The notes below the pieces were generated by a model that worked only from the letters and a program-made list of their open reading frames with translations, was not told where the DNA came from and ran no database searches. Both the position numbers and the translations under genes were made by a program. A DNA stretch of 64,000 nucleotides, taken from RDXT01 sp033762375 (GTDB lineage Bacteria > Bacteroidota > Bacteroidia > J057). Where the stretch lies: positions 40,656-104,655 of the forward strand of contig JANRLQ010000064.1 of the NCBI GenBank assembly GCA_033762375.1. The letters are read 5' to 3'. This document shows, piece after piece, positions 35,933 to 44,818 of this stretch. Position 1 is the stretch's first letter; each line of letters starts with the position of its first letter.

Positions 35933-36049
35933 GTCTTGTCAGAAACACCCTAAAAAAGCATTGCCCAGCATATACTATCTTTCAGGGCTGATGGCGTTTT
36001 AGTATATTATACGTGTTTTGACTTTGATATTTAACCCGACACTCAGACA

Positions 36050-36673
36050 ATGAAAGTTTTTTCACGGCTTATAGCCCTTGTTTTTCCCTTGTTGTGGGTA
36101 CTCTCCGCTACTGGTCAGGTGTCTAAGGCGGAACAGTCTGTATACAGCCTGATGGATGCAGGATTTCTGGCTACCTATAAAGACTACCGGGCTGAAATCG
36201 AGCAGTATGTGGCGTTATTTAAATCACATCAACTTGAGTACAAACCTGACGAGGTGATTCTCATGCGCACGACCTATAACCGGACTGCCGAAGCATTTGA
36301 GGATTTTATCTACTCTATCCGCAATGATATGCTGGACCGCCGCACCCGTAAGGTTATCAGCAAGGACTCTGAGGCGTATGTACGGGGCAAACTGGAAAAA
36401 CTCAACCTGGTGCATCAGGAGTATTTTACCGGTAAATTCCTGACGACTTACACCACCATCACGGCCCCGGAAGTGGTCAGCATGGCTCAGACCAACCGGA
36501 CCAGCGCCAGCGTTGATATACCGATAGCCCTGATCGCACCCGTGGCACAAGCCACCATGCAAGTGGTGCAGTACCTGGACAAAAAAGGTGACCAGGACCT
36601 GGAGCAGCTCAAAAAAGTGCTCGAACAGGAATGGGTGGTCCCCAATAAATTCACCCCCTGGGAAAATATCTGA
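36050..36673 (+). CDS. Unknown secreted or periplasmic protein
   Basis: Protein of 207 residues with a signal peptide (MKVFSRLIALVFPLLWVLSA, then TGQ). The remainder is mostly helical and charged, with no Cys and no motif I recognise; it ends WVVPNKFTPWENI. No sorting domain is present, so it is likely periplasmic. It is a single gene between terminators (35895-35932 and 36692-36720), so the neighbours give no clue. Confidence 0.7.
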   Translation: MKVFSRLIALVFPLLWVLSATGQVSKAEQSVYSLMDAGFLATYKDYRAEIEQYVALFKSHQLEYKPDEVILMRTTYNRTAEAFEDFIYSIRNDMLDRRTRKVISKDSEAYVRGKLEKLNLVHQEYFTGKFLTTYTTITAPEVVSMAQTNRTSASVDIPIALIAPVAQATMQVVQYLDKKGDQDLEQLKKVLEQEWVVPNKFTPWENI

Positions 36674-36691
36674 CCTCCCCGAAACCCCAAA

Positions 36692-36720
36692 ACCGCGCCT
36701 GGCAGAAGTCAGGGCGCGGT
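36692..36720. terminator. Hairpin terminator between convergent genes
   Basis: ACCGCGCCT (36692-36700) pairs with AGGGCGCGGT (36711-36720). It lies between the stops at 36673 and 36747 and can serve both directions, though the T tracts are weak. Confidence 0.6.
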
Positions 36721-36746
36721 CGGTGAAGTAAAAGGGTAGTCAATTT

Positions 36747-38132
36747 TTATCGCTGCAGCAGCAAGGTCTGGGTATGTATTTCATGCCCGACTACGAGAGA
36801 TACCTGATAAACACCAGGTCGCAGGGTGCTCAGATCAAGTACCGTACTGCCCTTAAACGCAGGTTGCACGATCTGCACACGCCCCAGCATATCGGTGATC
36901 CGCCAATAAGCGACATCAGACTGGGGCCAGCTTGCTGATACCTGTACGGCATCAGACGCGGGGTTAGGATACAGCCGCAGGGAAAACCCTCCGGCAGACA
37001 CAGGGGTGAGTTCGGTGGTAGCGCTGTAGGAAAAACGGCCGTCGAGATCTGTCTGCAGGATACGATACAGATAGGAAACTTGGTCTGCCGGAGACACGGC
37101 TCCGTCGTAGTAAGTGTAGGTCCCGGGCCCGCTTCGGGTACCTGCTGCGGGCACTTTGTCCAGTACTTCCCAGAGCGCGCCGGGCTCATGCTGGCGGCGC
37201 ATCACCTGGAAATAATCCGTACCGGTCTCATCGGCAGTGGTCCACTCGATCCGGGCACCGGGCTGCCGGTCCGTACCTTCCCACCGGGCCGTAATCCCGA
37301 GCCATGTCAATGGGAAACTCAGCTCAGGAGCTGCCGTCCAGCGTCGGGAGGGGTCAGCGACTGCCAGGGTGACCTCATTGAGCTGCGGGTCATGCAGGGC
37401 CGTGCCGGGAGTCCCCCACGTGGCACCATTGTCCTGGCTCTGAAAGAGTGAAAATCCAGCCTCCGGGAGGTTATTGAGCTCTGCATCCAGGTAACTGAGG
37501 GTGAGGGAAACAGGTGCACCCGGTGGCTGTGCCGGTACTATCGTTATGCTGCGGAGGATGCTGCTGCTGCCTCCCAGGGCTTCTGCCCCAAACCGTCGGG
37601 TAAGGGTCGTGAGGCCCAGGTTGCCGGCAGAGGTAATCCGCATACCGAGGTTCCCGGGAGTAGCCTGGGCCGGGGCCAGCAGCGTCGCCTGTGCGACGAC
37701 CGTACCCGTACCTGTGGGATCCATCAGCCGGTGTGTTTCTCCCTCACCTGCGATCAGGCCCGTCGTGCCAAGGGTCACCGTATGACCGCCGAGGTCCAGG
37801 TTGCCGGAGATGAGGCTGAGGGTGCCATCCAGGTTCAGGTCAGTCGCCAGCAGGAGGTCCTGAGCCGTTTTTTGCAGGATCAGGTCGTGCAAATACAGGG
37901 TACCGGAAGATACCAGCGCTGACTGCGCAGGGCTGGCAGCCCCTGTCACCACGACCGTACCCTGTCCGGGGTCCAGCGTGCCTGCCAGTTCCAGGCGGGT
38001 GTCAAGCAGTACCAGCGCCGTGGGTCCCGCCACCACCAGGTGGGCCTGCGAGCCGACCTGCAACAATCCCTGCCCTGCCCCCCAGATGGGGGACAACCAC
38101 AGGCAGAGACTTGAGATCAAGACTGGTTTCAT
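36747..38132 (-). CDS. Secreted protein with T9SS type A sorting domain
   Basis: Exported protein of 461 residues with signal peptide MKPVLISSLCLWLSPIWGAG. Residues about 25-130 are a right-handed beta-helix-like or filament-like region rich in Leu/Gly/Thr (TLDPGQGTVVVTGA, LDLGGHTVTLG). A mid region has beta-sandwich character (TADETGTDYFQVMRR). The end is a T9SS sorting domain (LRLYPNPASDAVQV, then GVYQVSLVVG). It starts 2 bases after the stop of the Kelch gene, so the two are expressed together and may act on the same surface structure. Function unknown. Confidence 0.82.
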   Translation of the reverse strand: MKPVLISSLCLWLSPIWGAGQGLLQVGSQAHLVVAGPTALVLLDTRLELAGTLDPGQGTVVVTGAASPAQSALVSSGTLYLHDLILQKTAQDLLLATDLNLDGTLSLISGNLDLGGHTVTLGTTGLIAGEGETHRLMDPTGTGTVVAQATLLAPAQATPGNLGMRITSAGNLGLTTLTRRFGAEALGGSSSILRSITIVPAQPPGAPVSLTLSYLDAELNNLPEAGFSLFQSQDNGATWGTPGTALHDPQLNEVTLAVADPSRRWTAAPELSFPLTWLGITARWEGTDRQPGARIEWTTADETGTDYFQVMRRQHEPGALWEVLDKVPAAGTRSGPGTYTYYDGAVSPADQVSYLYRILQTDLDGRFSYSATTELTPVSAGGFSLRLYPNPASDAVQVSASWPQSDVAYWRITDMLGRVQIVQPAFKGSTVLDLSTLRPGVYQVSLVVGHEIHTQTLLLQR

Positions 38133-38134
38133 GA

Positions 38135-39598
38135 TTAGTTTTTCTGGTATAGATAATAGGTATTGGAAGTCGGTATACTGAGTACGCCCCCGTCCTGTAC
38201 CCGTGTATTGCCCGTGGTTTCGCCGCCCCAGATGACAAAGGCCCGTCCGGTCCAGTTGCCCACTGCATACCGCCGGGGAACGGGCACACCTGTCAGCGGG
38301 AGTGCGGTCCAGGTATCCGTAGCCGGGTTATAGGCTCCGCCGGTATTCACGATGGCCCCGGAGGCGGTCCCTCCAACTACAATCATCTCGCTGCCACTCC
38401 ACACAGCCAGGTGTTGCTGGCGGGTCGCAGGTGCATTGGTCAGGGATATGGGGGTCCAGGCCAGGGTGACCGGATCAAACATACCGGCATTGGTTACGCC
38501 GAGCCCACCCCAGACGACCATGCGGTCTCCTGTCCATACCGCCGGACACTCATAGCGGCCGGAGATGGCAGGATTGGCAGGAATAGCCGTCCAGGTATTG
38601 GAGACCGGATCATACAGCCCGCCATTGGCATAAATCGTCAAAAATCCTCCCTGACCGCCCCATATGATCATGCGGGAACCTGTCCATACGGCAGCGTGCA
38701 GCGATCGGGCCTGCGGCGCTCCGACGGTGGAGATAGGGGTCCAGGTATCCGTACCGGGATCATAACTTGCCCCCGTCTGGGTATTCGAAGCACCATTTGA
38801 TCCACCCCAAACCAGCAGCCGTGAACCCGTCCAGACAGCCGTGTGCCGAAACCGGGCCGAAGGGGCATTGACCGTGGACATAGGTGTCCAGGTGTCGGTG
38901 GCAGGGTCATAGACCCCTCCGGTATTCAGCACGGTCCCGTCGGATCCACCCCAGACGATCATCCGGGTGCCGGTCCAGGCCGCTACAGCATCCCGCCGGG
39001 CACTGGGTGCGTTGGTGGCAGACATGGGTGTCCAGGTATCAAGTACCGGGTCGTAGCGGGCGCCATCGTTATACGAGACCCCATCAGCCCCGCCCCAGAC
39101 GATGAGTTCCGTCCCGGTCCAGACGGAGACATGGCCAGCCCGCGCTGCAGGTGCTCCTGTGAGCGAGGGTGGGGTCTGCCAGGCCAGGCTTGTCTGTCCA
39201 TTTGAGATGACCTGAGGCCATAAGAAAGAATAACCAGCCTGGGCCATTTTGACATCTTCCCGGGCTGTGCGCATCAGGATAGCCCCTGCCGGAACCGGTG
39301 CCAGCAGCGTCCAGGTACCTTGTGCATATACCCATTGGCTGCCTGCGTCAAGATCATACACCGTCAGGCCCTCAGCAGGCCCCGCGATGGCCAGCCGCTG
39401 AGCCGTCGTCATGCGGGGGATGAGCAGTCCCCGGGTAGTCGAAGCGATGTCCAGCATCGCGGAGGGTGCCGGTGCAGCACCCGTCTCATTGATAGCCACC
39501 CCCTGTGCCACGATCCGGAAAGAAGGCGCCAGAAGCGAGAAAAATAGGAGACATCTCCGCAGGCGGGTACCTGCGTGCCAATACAGAAAATGCTTCAT
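38135..39598 (-). CDS. Kelch-repeat secreted protein
   Basis: Protein of 487 residues with a signal peptide-like N-terminus (LLFFSLLAPSFRIVAQ). The next 80 residues, GVAINETGAAPAPSAMLDIA followed by STTRGLLIPRMT, are the collar-like motif found at the start of many Bacteroidota surface proteins. Then come about six Kelch blades of some 50 residues, each with a phrase like HVSVWTGTELIVWGG and a following YDPVLDTWTPM, forming a beta-propeller. No T9SS sorting domain ends it. It overlaps functionally with the downstream gene by tight spacing (2 bases). The partner or ligand is unknown. Confidence 0.85.
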   Translation of the reverse strand: MKHFLYWHAGTRLRRCLLFFSLLAPSFRIVAQGVAINETGAAPAPSAMLDIASTTRGLLIPRMTTAQRLAIAGPAEGLTVYDLDAGSQWVYAQGTWTLLAPVPAGAILMRTAREDVKMAQAGYSFLWPQVISNGQTSLAWQTPPSLTGAPAARAGHVSVWTGTELIVWGGADGVSYNDGARYDPVLDTWTPMSATNAPSARRDAVAAWTGTRMIVWGGSDGTVLNTGGVYDPATDTWTPMSTVNAPSARFRHTAVWTGSRLLVWGGSNGASNTQTGASYDPGTDTWTPISTVGAPQARSLHAAVWTGSRMIIWGGQGGFLTIYANGGLYDPVSNTWTAIPANPAISGRYECPAVWTGDRMVVWGGLGVTNAGMFDPVTLAWTPISLTNAPATRQQHLAVWSGSEMIVVGGTASGAIVNTGGAYNPATDTWTALPLTGVPVPRRYAVGNWTGRAFVIWGGETTGNTRVQDGGVLSIPTSNTYYLYQKN

Positions 39599-39673
39599 CG
39601 GGTCAGAAGTCTAGAGGTTCTTGTGGGTTAAAACATTGATTGTAAACAGATTATATCAGGGAAAATCCAACCG

Positions 39674-40423
39674 TCAGCCCAAAAATTTTGTTAGAAATGC
39701 TGCTTTTTTCCGACGCGAAACCGGCAATTCATCGTGGTTGTACATGGTCACCGTTCCCCCCTCTCCCCGCGTGTACTCCCGCACGTGCCGCAGGTTGACG
39801 ATATAGGACTGGTGTACCCTGAAAAAACCAAAATCATCCAAGAGTTGCTCATAGTCCTTGAGGGTTTTGCTGACGAGAATCTGCTCACCCTTGTCGAGCA
39901 TAAACCGGGTATAGTTGTCCTCGCCTTTCAGGTATAAAATCTCATGCAGGGGGATCACCTGAAAACCATTCAAGTGCTGGACAATGAGTTTTTTTACCTG
40001 GGCATGGTCTGAGTAATTTTCAATCAATACCCGTATCCGCTCCTGCCGTGCCTGCTGCCGGAGGCGCTGCTGCTCCTCAAACCGCTGGATGACCCGCTGC
40101 AACTCACTGATCCTGACAGGCTTGAGAAGGTACCCAAAGGCCGAAAACTGAAAGGCCGTCAGGGCATACTGGTCGTAGGCCGTCACAAAAATAACTTCCA
40201 CATTTTCGGCCCCCAGCCGGGAGAGTAACTCAAAACCGGTACCGCTCTTGAGTTGTATATCCAGAAACACGAGGTCAGGCTGCCATTGGCGTATGGCCTC
40301 AATCCCCGCCGTGACATCATCCGCCTCACCTACTACCTCGACATGCGGGAAGTCAGTCGCCAGCAGGTTGCGGATCACGTTCCGGGCCTGTGCTTCGTCA
40401 TCTATGATCAGGGTTTTTATCAT
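39674..40423 (-). CDS. LytTR-family response regulator (second pair)
   Basis: Regulator of 249 residues. The receiver domain has IIDDE, phospho-acceptor Asp55 in LVFLDIQLKSG, and FGYLLKP. The LytTR DNA-binding part (about 145-245) includes HEILYLKGEDNYTRF and FFRVHQSYIVNLRHV. It overlaps the kinase gene by 4 bases (40420-40423). It is clearly paralogous in layout to the pair at 9276-11125 but divergent in sequence. Confidence 0.93.
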   Translation of the reverse strand: MIKTLIIDDEAQARNVIRNLLATDFPHVEVVGEADDVTAGIEAIRQWQPDLVFLDIQLKSGTGFELLSRLGAENVEVIFVTAYDQYALTAFQFSAFGYLLKPVRISELQRVIQRFEEQQRLRQQARQERIRVLIENYSDHAQVKKLIVQHLNGFQVIPLHEILYLKGEDNYTRFMLDKGEQILVSKTLKDYEQLLDDFGFFRVHQSYIVNLRHVREYTRGEGGTVTMYNHDELPVSRRKKAAFLTKFLG

Positions 40424-42327
40424 CCTGGTATGGGGATTTCGAGTATGACACGGGTGCCTGGGCCATCTGTCCGTGGCTCGACTCTCACGACACCACCAGG
40501 CCCCAGCCTTTCGCGGGTAATGGCAATGCCCCGGGAAGTATGCTGCTGCGCCTTTACAGGGCGGCGGGCGGCATCCAGCCCTATCCCGTCATCGGTGATC
40601 TCAACCCGGAGCCAGTCTTCCGTTTCAGCAGGTGTTTCACACGTAATGATAAGGGTGCCGGGTCCCTGCTTGGGCGAAAGGCCGTGCCAGATAGCGTTTT
40701 CGACAAAGGGCTGTAACAACAAAGGCGGAATGCTGATCATGGACGTATCGAGGTCATCGTCACAGCGGATTTCGAAATAAAACTTATCCCGGAGACGCAC
40801 CTGCTCCAGGCGCATATAGAGTTGCAGGGTCTCCAGCTCATCCGCCAGGGAGATCAGCGGCTGTGCCGATTGCTCCAGCACCCGTCGCATCAGCTGGCTG
40901 AACTCTCCGAGAAATTCATTGCCCTGGGCAAAATCCCGCTCAGAAAAAAAGCCCTGGATAGAGTTCAGTGCATTAAAAATAAAGTGTGGATTCATCTGGG
41001 CCCGCAGCACCTGGTACTCCAGCTCGACACGGCGGCGTCCCTCCTCTGCCTGCCGGCGGCGAATCGCCGTCATGGCGATAGCCGCAATTGCCAGGATGGC
41101 CAGCAGGCTGCCTGTCAGCCCCCCGATCAGGCGATCATTATCTGCCTCACGTGCCTGCATGTCCAGGCGTGTCTGTGCCAGTTCGCGGGCTACTTTTTCA
41201 GTCTCGTACTGCTGCCGCAACTCCTGGATGGTACGCAGACTGGATTCACTAAACAAGGTATCCCGCAGCTCAATACACTGATTATAGTGCTCGGCAGCCT
41301 CCCGATACCTGCCCACCGCCTGGTAAGCCTGCGCAAGCGTAAAATGTCCGTCAGCCAGAAAGGTCAGGTTTCCCTCCTCTTCATTGCCTGCCAGCGAACG
41401 CTCCAGGTAGGGAATGGCTTCGTCGTAGCGCTTCATGTGCCACAATGCCAGGCCTATATTGTGATAAGAATTGTTTACCTGGGTCTGATAAGGGCGTTGT
41501 TCGTCTATACGCAGGCTTTCCCGAAAGTAAAAGTAGGCCTTATCATACTCATCCAATCCTTCATATACATTGCCGAGGTTGTTATAAACAGACGAGAGCA
41601 GGCCTGGTTCGCCCAGGGCTACGGCAATCCTCTCCGCCTCCTGGAGATGGCGGAGGGCGAGTGAGTCCCGTGCTGCTTTGTAGTGGATGTACCCCAGCTG
41701 GCTGAGCAGATGCCCGACCATGAGCTCATTGTTGTGTGTCCGCGCCTGCACAAGGAGGGAATCTCCTGTCTCCTGTGCCACCTCAAAAGCCATACAACTG
41801 ATCAGGGACTGGAAATAATTAAACCAGATAATGTGTTCTTTCTGAATAGCCCCCGTAAGCCGGGCCATGTGCATCCCTGCGAGATAATGGTGTGAGAGTT
41901 CCTCACAGCGCCCCTGGAGCCGGAGGATAAGCCCCAGGTTGTTGATGATGGCGAGGCGACCGGCAGTATCCTGCAGCGAAGTAAAGATTGAGTCAGCCTC
42001 CCGGTACAGGCACTCAGCGTCGTCCAGGCAGTTTTCATTATATGCTGCCATGCCGAGGGTCTTACAGGCATGCGCCTGCTCACCCGGCAAACGAAGCCGG
42101 GCCGCATCCTGCCAGGCCTGCCAGGCATACCGCCGGGCACTGTCCGCATTAACCCTGACATATTCCCAGCTCAGGTCATTACAGGCTTTTACCTGTGCAG
42201 GCCCGAAGGGCATCTGGCGGATCGCCTGGCGCATACTGTCCAGTCGGGTATCTGCCACGTCTTGTGCTGGGAGTGAATCACTCCAGCACAAGACAATGAT
42301 ACAGAGGCAGATAGTGAAACGCGGCAT
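40420..42327 (-). CDS. TPR-containing LytS-type sensor histidine kinase
   Basis: Sensor kinase of 635 residues. A signal or anchor segment (FTICLCIIVLCWSDSLPA) leads into a periplasmic region of about seven TPR units (for example SVYNNLGNVYEGLDEYDKAY and HNIGLALWHMKRYDEAIPYL). One membrane span follows near residue 405 (GGLTGSLLAILAIAAIAMTA), then the His_kinase box QMNPHFIFNALNSIQGFF and the ATPase core with LLQPFVENAIWHGL. This layout (TPR input, one span, LytS output) is common in the phylum and probably senses a protein or peptide. It is coupled to the LytTR regulator by a 4-base overlap. Confidence 0.92.
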   Translation of the reverse strand: MPRFTICLCIIVLCWSDSLPAQDVADTRLDSMRQAIRQMPFGPAQVKACNDLSWEYVRVNADSARRYAWQAWQDAARLRLPGEQAHACKTLGMAAYNENCLDDAECLYREADSIFTSLQDTAGRLAIINNLGLILRLQGRCEELSHHYLAGMHMARLTGAIQKEHIIWFNYFQSLISCMAFEVAQETGDSLLVQARTHNNELMVGHLLSQLGYIHYKAARDSLALRHLQEAERIAVALGEPGLLSSVYNNLGNVYEGLDEYDKAYFYFRESLRIDEQRPYQTQVNNSYHNIGLALWHMKRYDEAIPYLERSLAGNEEEGNLTFLADGHFTLAQAYQAVGRYREAAEHYNQCIELRDTLFSESSLRTIQELRQQYETEKVARELAQTRLDMQAREADNDRLIGGLTGSLLAILAIAAIAMTAIRRRQAEEGRRRVELEYQVLRAQMNPHFIFNALNSIQGFFSERDFAQGNEFLGEFSQLMRRVLEQSAQPLISLADELETLQLYMRLEQVRLRDKFYFEIRCDDDLDTSMISIPPLLLQPFVENAIWHGLSPKQGPGTLIITCETPAETEDWLRVEITDDGIGLDAARRPVKAQQHTSRGIAITRERLGPGGVVRVEPRTDGPGTRVILEIPIPG

Positions 42328-42553
42328 GAGTCTTCAGAATAAAATGGTACCAGCAGAACCGGGAATGTTGATATTATTTTTTCATTATCCAAATCTACCT
42401 GTGGTGCGGGTATAACTCAAACACAAATGAGGAAGTGGCAGGTATGCATGAGAATCTGGAGAAATACCCGGATATTGTGCCCGTAAACCTTTGGGCAGGA
42501 TATGCGTTAAATCAGCGCTATCTATGTCACCTGTCTGAGACGATTGTTTAGTT

Positions 42554-43111
42554 ATGATATATACAGAAATCACCCCCAATCCGGCCTCGCTCAAGTTTGT
42601 GACCGGGACCGTGCTGATGCGCAATGGTTCAGCAGACTTTCCGGATGTGCAGGCTGCGGCAGAGGCACCGATTGCCCGCAAGTTGTTTGACTTCACCTTT
42701 GTAGAGCGGGTATTTATTGGCTCTAACTTTATTACGATCACCAAAGCGCCTGATTTTCAGTGGGAAGAGGTGATTCCGGTCGTCAAAAACTTTCTGAAAG
42801 CATACCTGGCCGGGGAGCACCCTATTTTTACGGGGAGTCTCGCCGAGGCAGAAAACCAGGCAGCCCCTGACTATGCCGACGAGGACAGCCTGACCCGCCG
42901 CATCAAAGAGCTGCTGGAGACCCATGTGCGTCCGGCGGTGGCAGGTGACGGCGGAGATATCACGTATGACTCTTTTGAGGACGGGGTGCTGCGGCTGCGC
43001 CTGCAGGGGAGCTGCGCAGGCTGTCCCTCCTCCACGGTGACCCTCAAGCGCGGGATCGAGACCCTGATGGTGCGCATGGTGCCTGAAGTCAAGTCCGTAG
43101 AGGCGGTCTGA
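42554..43111 (+). CDS. Nfu-type Fe-S carrier (NifU N- and C-terminal domains)
   Basis: Fe-S cluster carrier of 185 residues that takes clusters from the SUF scaffold to target enzymes. The N-terminal Nfu domain (about 1-90) has ITPNPASLKFVTG and DFTFVERVFIGSNFITITK. The C-terminal NifU-like domain (about 110-185) has VRPAVAGDGGDI and the cluster-binding CAGCPSS (Cys154 and Cys157). It is a single gene, far from the suf operon at 11.9-18.7 kb but functionally linked to it. Confidence 0.93.
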   Translation: MIYTEITPNPASLKFVTGTVLMRNGSADFPDVQAAAEAPIARKLFDFTFVERVFIGSNFITITKAPDFQWEEVIPVVKNFLKAYLAGEHPIFTGSLAEAENQAAPDYADEDSLTRRIKELLETHVRPAVAGDGGDITYDSFEDGVLRLRLQGSCAGCPSSTVTLKRGIETLMVRMVPEVKSVEAV

Positions 43112-43200
43112 TCCGGCAGGAACCTGCATCGGTCAAACGATTTCAGGAGAAGGTCAGGGTTATTTTGAAGGGGTTGCCTGCCTGCGGGGAGGCGGGTGTA

Positions 43201-43228
43201 TTGTACGCCACAATTTTAGCTATATTTG
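43201..43228 (+). promoter_or_regulatory. Promoter of the lipoprotein gene at 43281
   Basis: TTG (43201-43203), a 17-base spacer, and a perfect TATATTTG (43221-43228). Transcription would begin near 43235, which rules out the in-frame ATG at 43233 and supports the ATG at 43281. Confidence 0.65.
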
Positions 43229-43280
43229 CCCCATGGGTGTATCTATCCCTGACGGCACAAGCATTTTTCGCTCCCTGGTT

Positions 43281-43814
43281 ATGCATACCTGGCTAACCCC
43301 TTGGTTATCAGTCGGTTTATTATACGTAGCCTTCTCTGCCTGTACGACCGTACCGACTGAGGAAACTACCGATGTGACTACCGAAATCGAAACGGACATC
43401 CTGATCCGGCAAGAATCCGAAGACCCTCTCCTCGCGTATCTCGATGCGCTCCAGGCTGACCGGGTTTGGCTTCATACACTTGCCGGTACCAACGATGAAT
43501 CCTGGCTGGACCTCGACATCGTCGGGAGTAAAAAAATCGGCCACAAATCCCAGGAGCAACTCCGGCATATTGCCCTGAAACTGGCAGGTATCCTGTACGA
43601 AAGCCTGGACTACCCGCTGAGTTATGAGGCATATCGTATATGTGTACGGGACAGCCTCTACGCCCCGCAGGACTGGCGTGTATATACGTTTTCCCGGGAA
43701 TTACTCCGCCAGTCATGGCCCACCTACCTGATGACACAACAAGACTCTCTCCCGTACGCTGAGGTGCAGGGCCTCTCGCTGCAGGCGGATTCCCTGGTGC
43801 TGGTCACAGACTGA
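43281..43814 (+). CDS. Unknown lipoprotein
   Basis: Lipoprotein of 177 residues. The start at 43281 gives MHTWLTPWLSVGLLYVAFSA followed by the lipobox Cys. The promoter just upstream makes the earlier ATG at 43233 impossible. After a Thr/Glu-rich linker (TTEIETDI) the body is globular and contains LHTLAGTNDESWLDLD and AYRICVRDSLYA. I know no matching family. It lies between nfu and the KAS III-like gene, in the same direction but with gaps of 169 and 59 bases. Confidence 0.7.
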   Translation: MHTWLTPWLSVGLLYVAFSACTTVPTEETTDVTTEIETDILIRQESEDPLLAYLDALQADRVWLHTLAGTNDESWLDLDIVGSKKIGHKSQEQLRHIALKLAGILYESLDYPLSYEAYRICVRDSLYAPQDWRVYTFSRELLRQSWPTYLMTQQDSLPYAEVQGLSLQADSLVLVTD

Positions 43815-43873
43815 CTTATCCGGACTACTCCCTTTTTCCGGCTCATCATACCCTACCTCCAAATATTGGTTAC

Positions 43874-44818
43874 ATGTACATTAACACCGTTTCGCATTAC
43901 ATTCCGGAGCAAATCGTGCCCAATAGTTTTTTTCTGGATGTAAACGGCCTTACGGACGAGTGGATTGAGGCCCGTACCGGGATACGGGAACGCCGCAAGG
44001 CTGGTGCTGAAGAAAACACCCACACCATGGGCCTGGCAGCGATCCAGGCTGGCCTCCCAGCCCTGCCCTACGATCCAGGCGAGATAGACCTGATCGTAGG
44101 AGCCACCTACACCCCGTACGATACGGTCTCTACCCTGGCCCATGCAGCCCAGCATATGCTCGACATTGACAGTATCCCTGCGGTGACCATTACCTCTGCC
44201 TGTTCTTCTCTGCTCAATGCGATTGAGATCGTAGAGGGATACTTTGCGATGAACAAAGCCAGCAAAGCCCTGGTGGTGGTCTCCGAGCATAATACCGCCT
44301 ATTCACGGCCCGAGGATCCCATGTCAGGCCACCTGTGGGGGGATGGTGCTGCTGCGTTGTTTATCAGCCGGACGCGTATGTCGGCCACGGACCTTCATAT
44401 CATGGACCTGAAAACGGCGGGGGCCGCTACGGTAGGCAAAGGCATAGAGGGTGTGGTCCTGCGGCCGACCGATGGGGGTATTTCTATGCCCCACGGACGG
44501 GATGTCTTTATCAATGCCTGCCAGTACATGGAGCTGGCCACCCGCGAGCTTCTGGAAAAACACCACTTGCCGGTGACGGAGATTGCACACTTCATCCCAC
44601 ACCAGGCCAATATGCGCATCGTCCGCAACATCGCAGAGTCCATGGACCTCCCGGACTCTAAGGTGGTATCAAACATCCAGTACCTGGGTAATACAGGCTC
44701 TGCTGGCTGTGCGATCGCGATGTCCGAAAACCGGGCACATTTCGCCCCCAACGACCTGATCGTCGTCACGGTTTTTGGGGGAGGATACTCCTACGGGGCG
44801 ATGCTCGTCCGGGCCTGA
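43874..44818 (+). CDS. 3-oxoacyl-ACP synthase III-like enzyme (FabH family)
   Basis: Thiolase-fold condensing enzyme of 314 residues. It has the catalytic triad of KAS III: Cys110 in ITSACSS, His in HFIPHQAN and Asn in YLGNTGSAG. The opening MYINTVSHYIPEQIVPN and WIEARTGIRERR are also FabH-like. A true fabH usually sits with fab/plsX genes; here it stands alone, so it may serve a special acyl product rather than core fatty-acid initiation. It ends immediately before the convergent GH31 gene, with no gap for a terminator. Confidence 0.88.
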   Translation: MYINTVSHYIPEQIVPNSFFLDVNGLTDEWIEARTGIRERRKAGAEENTHTMGLAAIQAGLPALPYDPGEIDLIVGATYTPYDTVSTLAHAAQHMLDIDSIPAVTITSACSSLLNAIEIVEGYFAMNKASKALVVVSEHNTAYSRPEDPMSGHLWGDGAAALFISRTRMSATDLHIMDLKTAGAATVGKGIEGVVLRPTDGGISMPHGRDVFINACQYMELATRELLEKHHLPVTEIAHFIPHQANMRIVRNIAESMDLPDSKVVSNIQYLGNTGSAGCAIAMSENRAHFAPNDLIVVTVFGGGYSYGAMLVRA

